Source: Diphasiastrum complanatum
Taxonomy: Eukaryota > Streptophyta > Lycopodiopsida > Lycopodiales > Lycopodiaceae
DNA: 64,000 nucleotides
Assembly (NCBI GenBank): GCA_029204225.1
Contig: CM055099.1
Coordinates: 54,821,373 to 54,885,372 of the forward strand
Direction of reading: 5' to 3'
Shown: positions 1-11,100 of the stretch, one piece after another
Numbering within the stretch: the first letter of the stretch is position 1
Layout: each line of letters starts with the position of its first letter
The notes under the pieces: generated by a model
Told to the model about the DNA's origin: nothing
Database searches by the model: none
What the model saw: only the letters and a program-made list of their open reading frames with translations
Position numbers and translations under genes: made by a program

Positions 1-3000
1 ATGCCATTCAAGAAAGTAGAAAATTGTAACCAGACCATCGAGATTGGAAAAGCTCTACAATTTTCTCTTGTCAATATTGCAGGAAATGACATTGTGCAAG
101 GCAATAAAAAGCTTATACTTGGTATGTGGCTAATTAAAAGCACTTGATTCTGAAAATACTCATGACGGTAAAACCTTTTTGTAATTGGGTTTTATCTACT
201 TCCTTTTTTGGCCTTGCTTGGATCCAACCTGCAAAAGGGTTTTGTTTCTTGTATATGACATATACATTTCAGCAAGAGTCATAGTTATCAAGAGGTCCAC
301 CTCCCTTAAGGCACGTCTTTAAGATGTTTGGCTCTCGTTAGCATTGGTTCCTTTTTGGTTGGATGGATGTCCATATCTCATTTCTCTGTGAGAGCGGTAG
401 ATAATCCTGACATGCCACATGGCACTTTCTTGATTTTGTGATATCAAATGCTTTCAGGATGTTTCTCTCTCATGAGCATCCGTTAATTTTTGGCTGGATG
501 GTTGTTTTTATTTCACTCTCTATGAGTGCTGTAAATGATCCTGACATGTCACATGGTACTTCTTGATTTTATGATATCAAATGCTTTCTCGATCTTACAT
601 GCATTTCATCCCATGGTCGTTTCCTTTTTTGCAGCATTTCTATGGCAATTGATGCGGTATAATGTTCTGCAGTTACTAAAAAACCTCAAGTTACAAGGTA
701 AAGATGTCTCGGATGCCGATATTCTTCTCTGGGCTAATGAGAAGGTCAGAAGAGCAGGAAAAAGTTCCCGTATGGAAAGCTTTAAGGTAGGCTCTTAGAT
801 TAGCCTTGTACAGAAAAATGACTTGAACCATTGAACTTGACAGAAAAGTACCTATGAATATTGTTGACCTGAAATTGTGAATGGTATAAGTTGGATCTGT
901 CAAAACCATAGAATGTGCATATCAGATTGAGAAAACATTTCATACAAGATAACAGATTGGATTCCATTAAGTTCACTTTGCAGATGGCCTGTGACATGCA
1001 AAATATTGTGATGGGACGCCATATTGTTCTTGCCAGGAAAATGATGGTTTTGTCTTAAAGTTCTGTTAATGGACGTGTATTGAAAAGTCTTTTTAATTGG
1101 TGGTAGTAGTGATTGGGACTATTCAGCTACAAGTATCGATGTTAGGTTTTTCCCTCTAAGTACCTCCTAAAATGTTGTAGTGGGCTCACAGTAGCAGGCT
1201 AAGATAATAACCACTATGACAATTGAGGAAAAATGCGTAACACCTTGCTTGTGTTGTTGTACTGAAAACGATGATCACCATGAAATCACATAATATTCAT
1301 CAACAATCATCATTGCAAGCATCAATCTCTTCACATTCTAGAAAGACATACACACAGGAAATAAAAAAACACAAACGTTTTTTGTTGCAATGGATTGAGT
1401 TTGACAAAAGCTCCTATAGCCTCATTTGGAAGGGGTATGGATACCGCAATGGTATCCACTTTCAGGTGGTGCATCCTGATTCCTATCTGTTAAAAGTATG
1501 GCTTAGTGTGTGGCCTGAATGAGGTTTCCACATAATCGAGGGTTCTGCACATCAAGTCTGAGTTCAGACCAGTCAAATTCATGAGGGTATGAACTTGGAT
1601 TTACTTGACTATCAGGACCCATCGCCAGGGCTCCTACTCATTATCTGGATGGAGGATCTGATAAGTGGAGTGTGAACACTTGGAGGGCATCTCCTCCCAT
1701 GCAGATCTTGTCCAGAAGGAATAGAGCGCACTAGATCCAACTGATTTTCTTTAAGGACCTGGTGAAAAAAAGTGAGTAGAAGAACAAGTGATCCATAATA
1801 AGAGAGATGAAGCTCAATGGTCCCCTCATATCTGGACCACACAATGTTTGGTTGGGTAGGTTTGTCCACCATCCGATTCCGTTATGGTTCTATGGGTTCG
1901 ACAACCTAGTCTTTGGTCCTTGGTGTAGGTCTTGAAAACATGACTAAGTCCTTTTACACCTAAGACATGACCAGGCACAAATTGCAATTGACTTACACTG
2001 CTTGAGGCACTTGGGCCTATTTGACATTATTATTGAAAGTACATCAAATGAGTACACAAAAAGTAACCACTGCACAAGTCCGTAGTAATAAAAAGCTGTT
2101 TAAAGACACGATATTAGCTTATTGTTTGCTGTATGTGGGACAAGAATTGCCTACTTATTCCTAGTCATCATAAGTGCTGATATTAACCGAGCCTCTCCAA
2201 ACCAGCTATTATGCTTGAAAGACTTTAATGTTTGCGAAGAACGCAAAGGAGCTAGAGGAAATCACTCACCTTTAAGTGTTGATAACTTAGCAATGTATCT
2301 AGTGGTGCATTCCATTTCTTGAAGTTCAATAACGATCGTCCTCATCTCCGGAAAGAGCAGTTCATGAGGCATTGAATTCGCCTCCATAGTGTTTGCTGAG
2401 AGATTCTGTTGAATGCTTTTCATCATCCTCCACCTTTTCCTTGATAGGCTTCCAACCCAAAGCTTGCAACCAAGAAGACAATGAACAGGAGCCACTAGTG
2501 TGTAAAAAAGACAGGACTTCAGACTTTACCTCCCAGTCATGAAGCTGTAACTACGAGCACTTGCTTCTATTGGAAGTAGAATGCTTTCCAAGTTGTTGCA
2601 ACTCTTTTGTCCACACCTCTGATCCAACCCTTCATAGAGAAACCCTAAAGCCTACATACTTGTGTATCATGTGTGTTCGATGCCGATGGGGTGCCCTGCA
2701 CATGTAAAATTGGCTCTGTTGCTCCTAAAAATCATTACTTTTGTCTTTGACAAGTAAAAAGTAACTTAGAGCCTGCAAAATAATTGGAGAAGGTTCAGTG
2801 GTACATTTAGGAGAGTGCTTGCTTGAGAGGCCATACGCAACCATGGGTTGGTGCTAAAGTTCTAGAAGGCCTTCGCATACATCTTACAGTACACTGTGCA
2901 GTAAAATGCAGTTTTGACAACCCCTCGTAAATAGTTGCACATTCACTTTTTGTACACAGTTGGGCATCCCTTTATTGCTGGAATGCCAAATTTCAACCTT

Positions 3001-3748
3001 GGTTCAAGAACTAGGTGCTGAAAGCTTGTTGGAGTTCTACTCTATGTTTTTTCCTGATTGTTTCAGCATTTTGCTTGGTTAAAGGGGTATGTCTCAGCAA
3101 TTTAACTCAATTTTCATATGTCCACTTGTGTTCATGATTCAAATATAGGATAAGAGCTTGTCAAATGGTGTGTTTTTCCTTGATCTTCTTGGAGCTGTAG
3201 AACCAAGAGTGGTGAACTTGGCACTTGTTACAGATGGCGAGACTGGTAAGACCTCAAGAAGATATATTTCCTTGTTTACTTGTGGATCATGATTGGAATG
3301 AATTTGTGTGAGAAAGCATCAATTATTCTTTCATTTTTTCTAATATATAGCCCAAATGACTTACTAGATTGTTGGGGACTGTTTACCGAATCGTATTATA
3401 TTTGTCATTTTACAGACGACGACAAAAGGCAAAATGCAATTTATATCATCAGTGTTGCTCGAAAGCTTGGTTGTTCTATATTCTTGCTTTGGGATGATAT
3501 TGTTGAGGTAATATGGATACGTGGAGTCAGCTAACAGAAAATTATTGCTGCAAAATATTTTATTAGCTATTACCCTTTTCTATATCTTACTCGTGCTAAT
3601 ATTTGGGATAAATCAACAGGTGAGGCCAAAAATGATATTGACGTTAACAGCAAGCATTATGCTATGGAATTTGAAGGATAAGGCTAATAAAGCTGCAAAA
3701 ACAGCAGCTGTACTTGATTTGAAAACTGAAAATGGATCAGCTGGGTAA
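1..3748 (+). CDS. FIM: Fimbrin (plastin-like actin-bundling protein), 3' part of gene, five exons
   Basis: Exons 1-121, 635-786, 3149-3245, 3416-3507 and 3620-3748 join in phase through GT-AG introns, giving 196 residues that end at TAA. The peptide matches the second actin-binding half of plant fimbrin. It contains the end of calponin-homology domain 3 ([28 protein letters not shown]) and all of CH4 ([49 protein letters not shown]). Fimbrin bundles actin filaments in the cytoplasm. The ATG at base 1 is an internal Met: the family has two further CH domains and EF-hand-like sequence upstream, so the true start lies outside the window. Oddities: the usual LLPEDI reads LLWDDI, and the residues before KMILTL read RP rather than NQ. 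Intron 2 is about 2.36 kb and I see nothing coding in it. A longer C-terminus through a GGGTAAGT donor at the last codons cannot be excluded. The paralogue number cannot be told. Confidence 0.88.
331..588. repeat. 133-bp tandem duplication inside fimbrin intron 1
   Basis: Two diverged direct copies, about 331-455 and 464-588, share GGTTGGATGG/GGCTGGATGG, AATGATCCTGACATG-like text and GATATCAAATGCTTTC at a spacing of 133 bp. Both lie wholly in intron 1 and carry no reading frame shared between copies. Confidence 0.7.
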
Positions 3749-4900
3749 GTTAGATCCCATGGTTTGTGAGTCACTTTCAAGTGGCTTCTATTTTTTGTCT
3801 TCTACGCGTATGTTAATCCATTCTTTCACAGGCCTTTGGCCTATATAGCATTTTTTATAATGTAATTGGGGTGTTTGATTGCATCTTGTACATAATACGG
3901 TTAGTCATAACTTACGCACTATGCCTGCAACTAGCCCTTGAGGTTGGTGAGAAATTGTTGCAGCTATCTTAAAAGTTGAGTGTTTGAATTGTCACCCAGA
4001 ATCAAATTTTGTGAGAATGGATTACATGAAAATGGGTCTGCAATTTTTTTACAACTGAAGGTTTTTTAGGATGTGCTCTTTGAAATCATGGTGATTTTCA
4101 GTGGTTGAGACTGTATTGTAGTGCTCGAATATACATGAAGAAAAGCTTTTGATTTAAAATAATGAAACATGAAGGGTCAAAGAAGGGCATAATGGGGATT
4201 ACAGGACGAGCCTCAAAGGATTAGCACAATGTTTTAGATTGTCAGCTTCATTTAACTAACTTGAAGCGTGCTTCCAAACCATTGACTTGATGACTTGTTG
4301 CAAAATCTCTTTAAGTCCCAATATGTCAAAAGGAATTTGTGCACAAGATCAAGGAAACTTACGTCACTACCTTAAGAGAGTCAAATACGATATGTCTAGC
4401 AATATGCTAATTCTATCGCAACATGTCACATGCTCTATTTGCCTACTTTGATGTCCTTCGAGCACGTGCTCCTTGTGTGCTTTAGACTCTCTTTGAAGGG
4501 TGGTTCTCTTCACTATTTCGATCTCTAACATTTAATCAGAATTTTATTTATTGGTTAAGTTGCAAAAGAGCAATTGCATCCCATTTCCTAGTCTATTGAC
4601 AAACACCAATAATGCAATTTATTTATTGTTAGCTTTTGCAACTTGCTTTTCTGCAAACGGCTTGATAAAGATAAGTTTTTTTCATTTAGAATGCATTGAT
4701 TGTTGTTATGTGAAGGTCAAATAGGGTTTCAATAGGGTCTTGTACTTCTTGCATGTTTGGTATAAACTCGTTGAAGTCAATGACATCTTCTTGATGGACC
4801 AAGCTTGTGGAAGAAAATAATTGGTGATGAGAATAATGCTCATATTTATCATAGATTTCCTTTCGAACATGAACTTTATAGTTGGAGTAAGTAGGTCACC
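3749..4900. other. Intergenic DNA downstream of fimbrin, nothing recognised
   Basis: AT-rich sequence after the fimbrin stop codon. It presumably includes the 3' UTR and polyadenylation region. I see no convincing coding, RNA or transposon motif before the copia fragment that begins near 4.9 kb. Confidence 0.5.
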
Positions 4901-4901
4901 T

Positions 4902-6006
4902 CTAGCTCAAAGCATACAAGGAGAAAGCTAACACGTGGCTCTTTTGTGATATATCATACAAAACTAGTTTTGTCTCACTCCAAACTTGAGATGCAAAAAT
5001 CTCATCAAAGCAAAGCGATTCATCAAATGATACAAGGGAAGCAAAAGTGAATGTGTTGGAGTAGATACCACCTAAAATTTGATTCTCCTTTTTATGAAAT
5101 GTGAGCCACATAGGCTCGGCCTTGCCTCTTGAGAAGCTTCTTGGGATCTCAAGTTGAGAAGAAACCATCTCCTCTTCAACCCTTGATACACTTCCTTCTT
5201 GTTGGTGCTCCTCCTTGATTCTTGCAAGCTTTTTGACCTCATCATTAGAGACACAATCATTTGCACAAGAAAAATCATTCTTGACACTAACATCAAATCC
5301 AACATCCATGGACTTGAGATTTGAATGCTCCAATTCCTCTCGTTGAGAATGAAGCTCTCCCTTGGTTACCATCACATCCAAATTGTGATTAGTTCTCACA
5401 CAAATATTGAGTTTGAAAGAACTACCATTTCTAATCCCTTTGGCAATGACATTTTTTTCTGTTGATGATAAAGCAAGCATTGCAATCAAACTTTACATTG
5501 CATCCATTGTCAACCAATTGAATCACACTCAACAAATTACTAGACATTGAAGGAACATACAAGACATTTTAAAGCTTTCCACTTCTCCTTGATTCAAACC
5601 GAATAGGAATGGTTCCTATTCCATGAATCTCACATTTAGTATCATTCACAAAAAGAATAGACTTTTTTGAACATGATGAAAAAGAAGATAAATACTTCTT
5701 TTGCCTTGTGACATGTGAGTTCACCCCACTATCAATCCACCAACGATATTCCTTCATAGAAATTGATGGTGTTCCCATGCATCGCATGAGTGACTCCTCT
5801 TTAAAGCCATCTCCCTTTTGATTGTTGAAGTTCCCTTGTCTTCCTTGCTTTCTTTCATCATTTTTCTTCTTGTAGCACTTGAAGGCCAAATGCTCCATCT
5901 TGTCACAATAGTAACACCTTGATTTGGACCTTCTATTTGCCTCCATTGATGCCATAATGAAGAAGTACTTGTACACAAAGTACAAACATGTGAAATGACT
6001 CTTCAA
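4902..6006 (-). pseudogene. Ty1/copia gag zinc knuckle and protease remnant
   Basis: Read on the minus strand. The frame 6006-5569 has an intact CCHC knuckle (CYYCDKMEHLAFKC, about residues 31-44) and the protease site WWIDSGVNSHVT (about residues 89-100). After a stop, the protease tail continues with VLYVPSMSSNLLSV-like text in another frame. Frame 5489-4902 then holds the VIAKGIRNGSSFKLNI segment typical of the join to GAG-pre-integrase. Its last third (plus bases about 4965-5165) is a block also present near 9.71-10.05 kb and 24.4-24.6 kb. Integrase, RT and RNase H are missing, and frameshifts and stops separate the pieces, so this is a dead fragment. Confidence 0.8.
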
Positions 6007-6102
6007 AATGATTTTGTGATCTCCAAGACACTAGATTTGTGTGAAGAATAGGCAAAATCTAGCTTGATCATTTTGCAATTCCATGTGCATGTGTAAATCT
6101 CA

Positions 6103-6152
6103 CATGTGTGGAGCATGTTCCCATGTGTGGAGCATGTTCCCATGTGTGGAGG
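6103..6152. repeat. 19-bp tandem repeat rich in CATGTG
   Basis: The unit CATGTGTGGAGCATGTTCC occurs at 6103-6121 and 6122-6140, then partly at 6141-6152. It lies at the head of an LTR-like region. Similar text (CACGTGTGGAGCCTGTTCC) recurs near 11.17 kb. Confidence 0.85.
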
Positions 6153-6859
6153 GGAGGCATAATCATTTTAGTTCATTTATGTTGAATATGAATAGTCGGC
6201 CTTAAACTTGGGTTTGGGGGTCCTATGCCAAAAGTACCCCTGGTACACATGTAAGTAGGTGATTAGGCCAAAAGTAGCTTTGACTTAGCTCAAGGTAGTG
6301 TAGGCCTTTGACATTTGGCATCATGATAGAGGGCTAGTGACATATCTTTTGATGTTGTAATGTTGTCATGTTATCAATCAAAAAAGAGAGATGCATAGAA
6401 ATGGTCCAATCACATGTAGGAGGTGACAACTCAATAGACCAATCAAATTTAGAGGTGCTATGTAAGAGATCCAATCATATTACATGATGACATCTCCTCA
6501 CGTAACTCGAGCTACTATTAGAGAGTAAAAGAAAGCTCATTTGTACTTATTTTTTTAAAGAGATTGAGAGCTTCTACACCTAGTTTTGTCTCCATATTCT
6601 CTCTCTACCTAAGTGCCTCATGTACGTTATCTCTCTACTCGAGAGCGAGCTAATTCCATACTTAGTTTTTTCTTTAAAAGTGGGTTCTCATGGTGAATGA
6701 TACATGTTGAATAATTGATGCATGTTTTGTATGCTCTTGCCTTAGAATTTTCAATCTAGTTTGTGTGTATCAATCTTGTATATCTATGTGCAATCACACC
6801 CACCTTAGAAGATCAACCACATGGATTTGAGTGTTCTCACACATGTGAAAAAGTACACA
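6140..6859 (+). mobile_element. Ty1/copia 5' LTR (approximate left end)
   Basis: The right end is well placed: ...TACA at 6856-6859 is followed directly by the primer-binding site. The body resembles the LTR at 24.84-25.51 kb, sharing GTCGGCC, ATTAGGCCAAAAGT, repeated CCAATCA boxes, TCTCTCTCTAC runs and a terminal CACACATGTGAA palindrome. The left end is uncertain. Confidence 0.65.
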
Positions 6860-6871
6860 TGGTATCAGAGC
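6860..6871 (+). promoter_or_regulatory. Retrotransposon primer-binding site (initiator Met tRNA)
   Basis: TGGTATCAGAGC, the standard plant copia sequence complementary to the 3' end of initiator Met tRNA. It directly abuts the CA end of the LTR, which fixes element orientation as plus. Confidence 0.9.
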
Positions 6872-7623
6872 CACTTAAGGTGTGATGCCTGATGGAGATT
6901 TTGGCTTGAAAACTAGTTTTTGGAGGTGTAGTCGAATCTCGATAGCTATCAAGGGGATTTTTGGATTAAATTGGATAAAAAACACATTGGATTGATCCAT
7001 GTTGGGTACTATACGGACTTTATTGCTCATGCACTTGTGAGATCACCAGCATTTGAATGGTTGGTGTTTTTCCAAGGTAGATCCAAATCTAGTTCTTGAT
7101 AGCTTGTTGGAAAGCTATTGAATCTAATTTCTTGTGCAATTGATTTCATGTCAATTGAATGTGTCTTGATGAAGCTATAGACTTTCAAAGTGAGGTGGGT
7201 AGGGCACCCAACCTAGTTGGACACATCAAGTTTGATTCACATATAGCTTGTTTCATAAAAAAAAACTCAAGATAATGCTTGCCAATCTTGTCTAGGTGAG
7301 ATCTAGGTGTGTTTTTGAAACAATTGCCACATAGTTTCATGCAATTCAAGTGCACTTGAGTCTTTTTTGGAGTATTTGAGTGCTTTACCCGTGCTTGGAA
7401 GAAATTGGCTCAAAACTTTGTTGTGCTTCATCTTTGGAGAGAAGTTGGACCTAGATTGAGAGAGATCAACATAGCTAGTGAGATAGGTCTCACATTTTGG
7501 TTGCAAGATCTCAAGTTGGAGTTGGTTGGACACCATTATTGGATCTTTCTTTGAGAAAGAAGCAACACTTTTGTTTGTGTTTGGATCAATTACAATTCAA
7601 TTTTTCAAGAGAAGATAGCTTCT

Positions 7624-8572
7624 ATGGGTTCCATACTATTGGATCAAGGTGAGAGATTGACCACCTCCAATTAGGCCATCTAAAAGGTGAGGATGGAGTC
7701 AATTTTGATACTCCAAGATGTGATGGATATTGTTCTAGGACTTGAGGAGGAGCCACAAGTGCTCCAAGAAGTTCAAAAGTACAAGAAGAGGGCAAGGATG
7801 GCCCTACATATCATCAAGATGAATGTATCGAATGAAGTGTTGAGGGAGATTGGCTCTTGCACCTCTACCAAGGAGGCTTGGGACACACTAAAATCCATTT
7901 ATAAAGCCAATAATACCTCTAAGTTGATCACTCTTAGGAATCAAATCTTCCAAAGTTACCAAAAGAGTGATGAGAGTGCCTCAGATTATGTGTTGAGAGT
8001 GAAAGATCTTCATAGAGAGCTTGCTTGCATTGGAGACGATCTCAACCAAAGAGAGTTAGTGCAAGTGATCCTTAATGGATTGAGAGATGAATTTGATAAT
8101 ATTGTACAATCTTATGCAATCAAGGAGGAGCTTCCAAGCTTGGAGACATTACAAGGAGTTCTCATTTCGAGGAGTGTAGGCAAGAGAACGAGCTATTGAG
8201 GATCAATCAACTTTCTTTGAAGATGGTGGAGAGGAGAAAACATTCTTTTCAAAGGACAAGCCAAGAGGAAGGGAAAAAGAGCAACATCAACACTCCAAGA
8301 AGGACAAATCCAAGGAGGAGAGTGATGAGGATTCATCACAATCATCAACAAGTTGCAAATCCAACAAGAAGTGTTTTTTTTGTGGTAAGAAGAAATATTT
8401 TGCTTCTAATTGTTTCAAGAAAAAAAAGTTCTTCAAGCAAGCTAATCTTACTAAAGAGAGTGAAGGTGAGATACAAGGAAGTTATGAGGAAGAATCTCTC
8501 ATGATGTCAATGTACTCTTCTTCTAGTTTTGAAGATGGAATTGCATGGTGGATAGATAGTGGAGCTAGTTCT
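7624..8572 (+). pseudogene. Ty1/copia gag and start of protease
   Basis: A start at ATG 7624 gives MGSILLDQGERLTTSN, then two in-frame stops (TAG, TAA) where the family has an aromatic residue and Trp. It then runs open from 7687 to 8199 as a typical copia gag (UBN2-type) with TSTKEAWDTLKSIY, LRNQIFQSY and IILNGL-like text. After a frame change, a knuckle CFFCGKKKYFASNC is seen near 8370-8415 with its His changed to Tyr. The protease motif WWIDSGASS at about 8546-8572 is cut by a solo LTR. The stops, the frameshift and the lost zinc ligand make it non-functional. Confidence 0.85.
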
Positions 8573-9076
8573 TGTTGAAATTGAGAAATAATCTATCTTG
8601 ACTTTAGGCTTGCTACAAACTTTGTACTATGCAAGTATGTTTTTTCATAAATGTAAATGCCAAATTTGGCCTAGATAGAACTCGAGCTATATGGATCTGC
8701 CATATCTAGTCGGTTGAATACAACTTGCATATAGATTGTAGACTTAGAAATAGCAATAATATGCTTGTAGAAACTCGTGGCTATCTCATGCCATTTTGGA
8801 TCTACACCATTTTTGCTTGATATCTCTCTCTCTTTCTCTCTCTAACTCGTGTTGAGGCTAATGCTCATACACTAAACTCTTGTACTTTTGCTCATTTATA
8901 ATTCATTGCTATCATTCTTTGATTATTAGCATGCTAGATTGTGATTAAGCCATAAGTTCTGTACTAGATCTTGCTATTCAATCTAGAATCAGATTATTGT
9001 GCTAATCATAAAGCTTAATAAGATCTATCATACTTGTGGATCATTCCCACATGTGTGAATTCTGGAAATTTTGTCA
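8573..9076 (+). mobile_element. Solo LTR, 504 bp, with 5-bp target-site duplication
   Basis: It begins TGTTGAAATTG and ends AATTTTGTCA. GTTCT occurs immediately before (8568-8572) and after (9077-9081), as expected for LTR-retrotransposon integration. The host copia protease reads up to SGASS before it and resumes with HMTSSS after it. It contains a CT-rich stretch (8820-8845) and a CACATGTG motif near the 3' end. No internal region remains, so this is a solo LTR left by LTR-LTR recombination. A related copy lies near 48.95-49.7 kb. Confidence 0.92.
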
Positions 9077-9081
9077 GTTCT

Positions 9082-10081
9082 CATATGACTAGTTCAAGCT
9101 TTTCACTCATCTTGTACCTTACAATGGATCTAAAAAGTTTATGTCCATTCCTAATGATATAGATGCAAGATAGAATGAATTGTAAGTGTACCAATTGGTG
9201 TTGGATCCACTATGACTTTTAATGATGTACTTTTTGTGCCTAATCTCACCATGAATCTCATTAGCGTTGGTCAAATGCTTGACGATGGCTTTCAAATCGA
9301 CTTTGGAAATGATGCTTGCTTGATTAAGAGAGATGGTGAAGTGGTAGCAAGAGGGACTAGATGTGGAAAGCTTTTCAAGTTGAAATCCAATCCTTGTGGA
9401 AGAATGGTCAAGAGGAGCTTGAATCATCTCAAGGAGGAGAAGGCAATTGGATTGCCTCAATCTATGTTCCATGATAGCAAGGCTCATGAAGGTTGTGCTT
9501 TGGCAAAAGCACTTAGAGAGTCATTGCTAAGGTGTTCTACTTCTCATCAATTTTTTCATCTTGTTCATTTAGATGATGGTGTATCATCAAGTAGAAGTAA
9601 TGATGGTGCTTGCTTATGTGTCTCCTTCATTGAAAACTTCAATTCGATATATTTCTTATCAAATGTGCTTGATAGGAAGATGGCTATAGTTGATACTTTG
9701 GAGATATCTAGATCTATATGCTTTCTCAATATTCCTTTGCATGCAAGGAGTAAGAAAAATCTCATCTCTATCAAGAGGATGATGGTAAGATTCTCATATC
9801 TACCAACAATCCAAGTGCATGATGGAGAGAGACCAAGGCTTGAGGAGGAGCCATCCCAACTTTTGGTGCCAAGGATATTTCCAAGAGGCAAGGCCAAGTC
9901 TTTGTGGCTCACATTTCACGGGAAAGAGGAGCAATTTTCAGGGGGTATATACTCCAACACATCCACGTTTGCTTCCCTTCTATCATTTCATGCATCATAT
10001 TGCTTTGAGGAGATGTCTACATCTCAAGTTTGGAGTGACACAAAATCAGTCATGATTTTCTCTACTCCCTTGGCTTTGTGA
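9082..10081 (+). pseudogene. Ty1/copia protease tail, GAG-pre-integrase and degenerate integrase
   Basis: It resumes after the solo LTR with HMTSSS, then after a frameshift THLVPYNGSKKFMSIPN. Frame 9212-10081 (289 codons) has the protease-to-GAG-pre segment DVLFVPNLTMNLISVGQM. GCALAKALRESL, at the usual GAG-pre/integrase join, and a weak integrase core (LCVSFIENFNSIYF, where the family has YFVTFIDDFS-like text) follow. From about 9713 to 10050 lies a block (RGKAKSLWLTFHGKEEQ, then GGIYSN, then SQVWSDTKS) that I cannot match to standard integrase but that recurs in two other copies. The catalytic D-D-E set is not recognisable. Confidence 0.75.
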
Positions 10082-10129
10082 TTAGCTCTTATGAGCCTTT
10101 TTCGTACATCAAATGAAATGACGGAAAGA

Positions 10130-11094
10130 TCATCATTTTAGTTCTTTATGTTGATGATATCATATTGACAGGAAATGATGGTGAAGGCATAAGAAATGTA
10201 AAAGCTTCTTTGTCTAGTGAATTCAAAATGGTAGATCTAGGACTTCTTAAGTTCATACTTGGAATAGAAGTTGCTAGAAGTAGTGATTTTACTTTTATAA
10301 GTCAATCAAAGTATGCTACTTCCATTCTTGAAAGGTTTGGCATGAAAGATTGTAAAGGGATTGACACCCCTATGGAGTAAGTTTGTAAAGTTTCTAATGA
10401 TTGTGATGAAACATCCTTTGAGGACATCACACTCTTTAGAAAGCTTATAGGCTCCTTAATCTATTTGACAATCACTAGACCAGATTTGAGTTATAGTGTA
10501 ATCAAGCTAAGTCAATATATGCAAGGTCCCTTGATGTATCATTGGAAAAGTGCCAAGAGAGTACTTATAAATGTCTCTTCTACTAGATTTTTTTGGCATT
10601 CTCTATCAAGGATCTAACTTGTACTTGAGGGCATATTTGGATAGGAGATCTATAAGTGCATTTTCCACTTTCCTTTGTGGATGAGTGACATCTTGGCTTT
10701 CCAAAAAGCAAGATACAATCTCACTTTCCTCTTGTGAAGCTGAGTACAAGGCATTGACTTCAACAACCAAAGAACTCCTATGGCTAAGAAGAATTTTGGT
10801 GGAACTACAAGTGCTAAAGGCCGAGGAGATCCCTTGCATCTATTGTGACAATCAAGCTTCTCAACAAATTGCTACCAATCCAATCTTCCATGCTAGAACA
10901 AAGCATATTGAGATAGCTCATCACTGTGAGGGAGAAGGTGCAATCCAAGGAGGTACAACTTCATCATGTGCCATCATTCGAGTGCATAGCTGATATCTTA
11001 ACCAAGCCATTTGCTAAAGATCAATTTTTTAAGTTAAGATGTGCTCTTGGAATTGTAGATAGATGTACATTAGACTTACCAAGTTAGAAGTGAA
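10130..11094 (+). pseudogene. Ty1/copia reverse transcriptase (C-terminal half) and RNase H
   Basis: The RT part starts at VDDIILTGND (10152 onward), the YVDD region, and continues with DLGLLKFILGIEVARS and SKYATSILERFGMKD. After a stop at 10378-10380 come FRKLIGSLIYLTITRPD and SQYMQGP. RNase H follows from 10685: SWLSKKQDTISLSSCEAEY, then KELLWLRRILVEL, CDNQASQQIATNP and TKHIEI. A frameshift precedes ADILTKPF near 10990. The N-terminal RT half is missing: the integrase-like frame passes straight into the YVDD region. The likely cause is an internal deletion. Confidence 0.85.
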
Positions 11095-11100
11095 GAGGAG
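11088..11100 (+). promoter_or_regulatory. Polypurine tract before 3' LTR
   Basis: The purine-rich AAGTGAAGAGGAG lies just after the end of RNase H and directly before TGGTAAAAATG. This is the expected position for plus-strand priming in a copia element. Confidence 0.6.
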
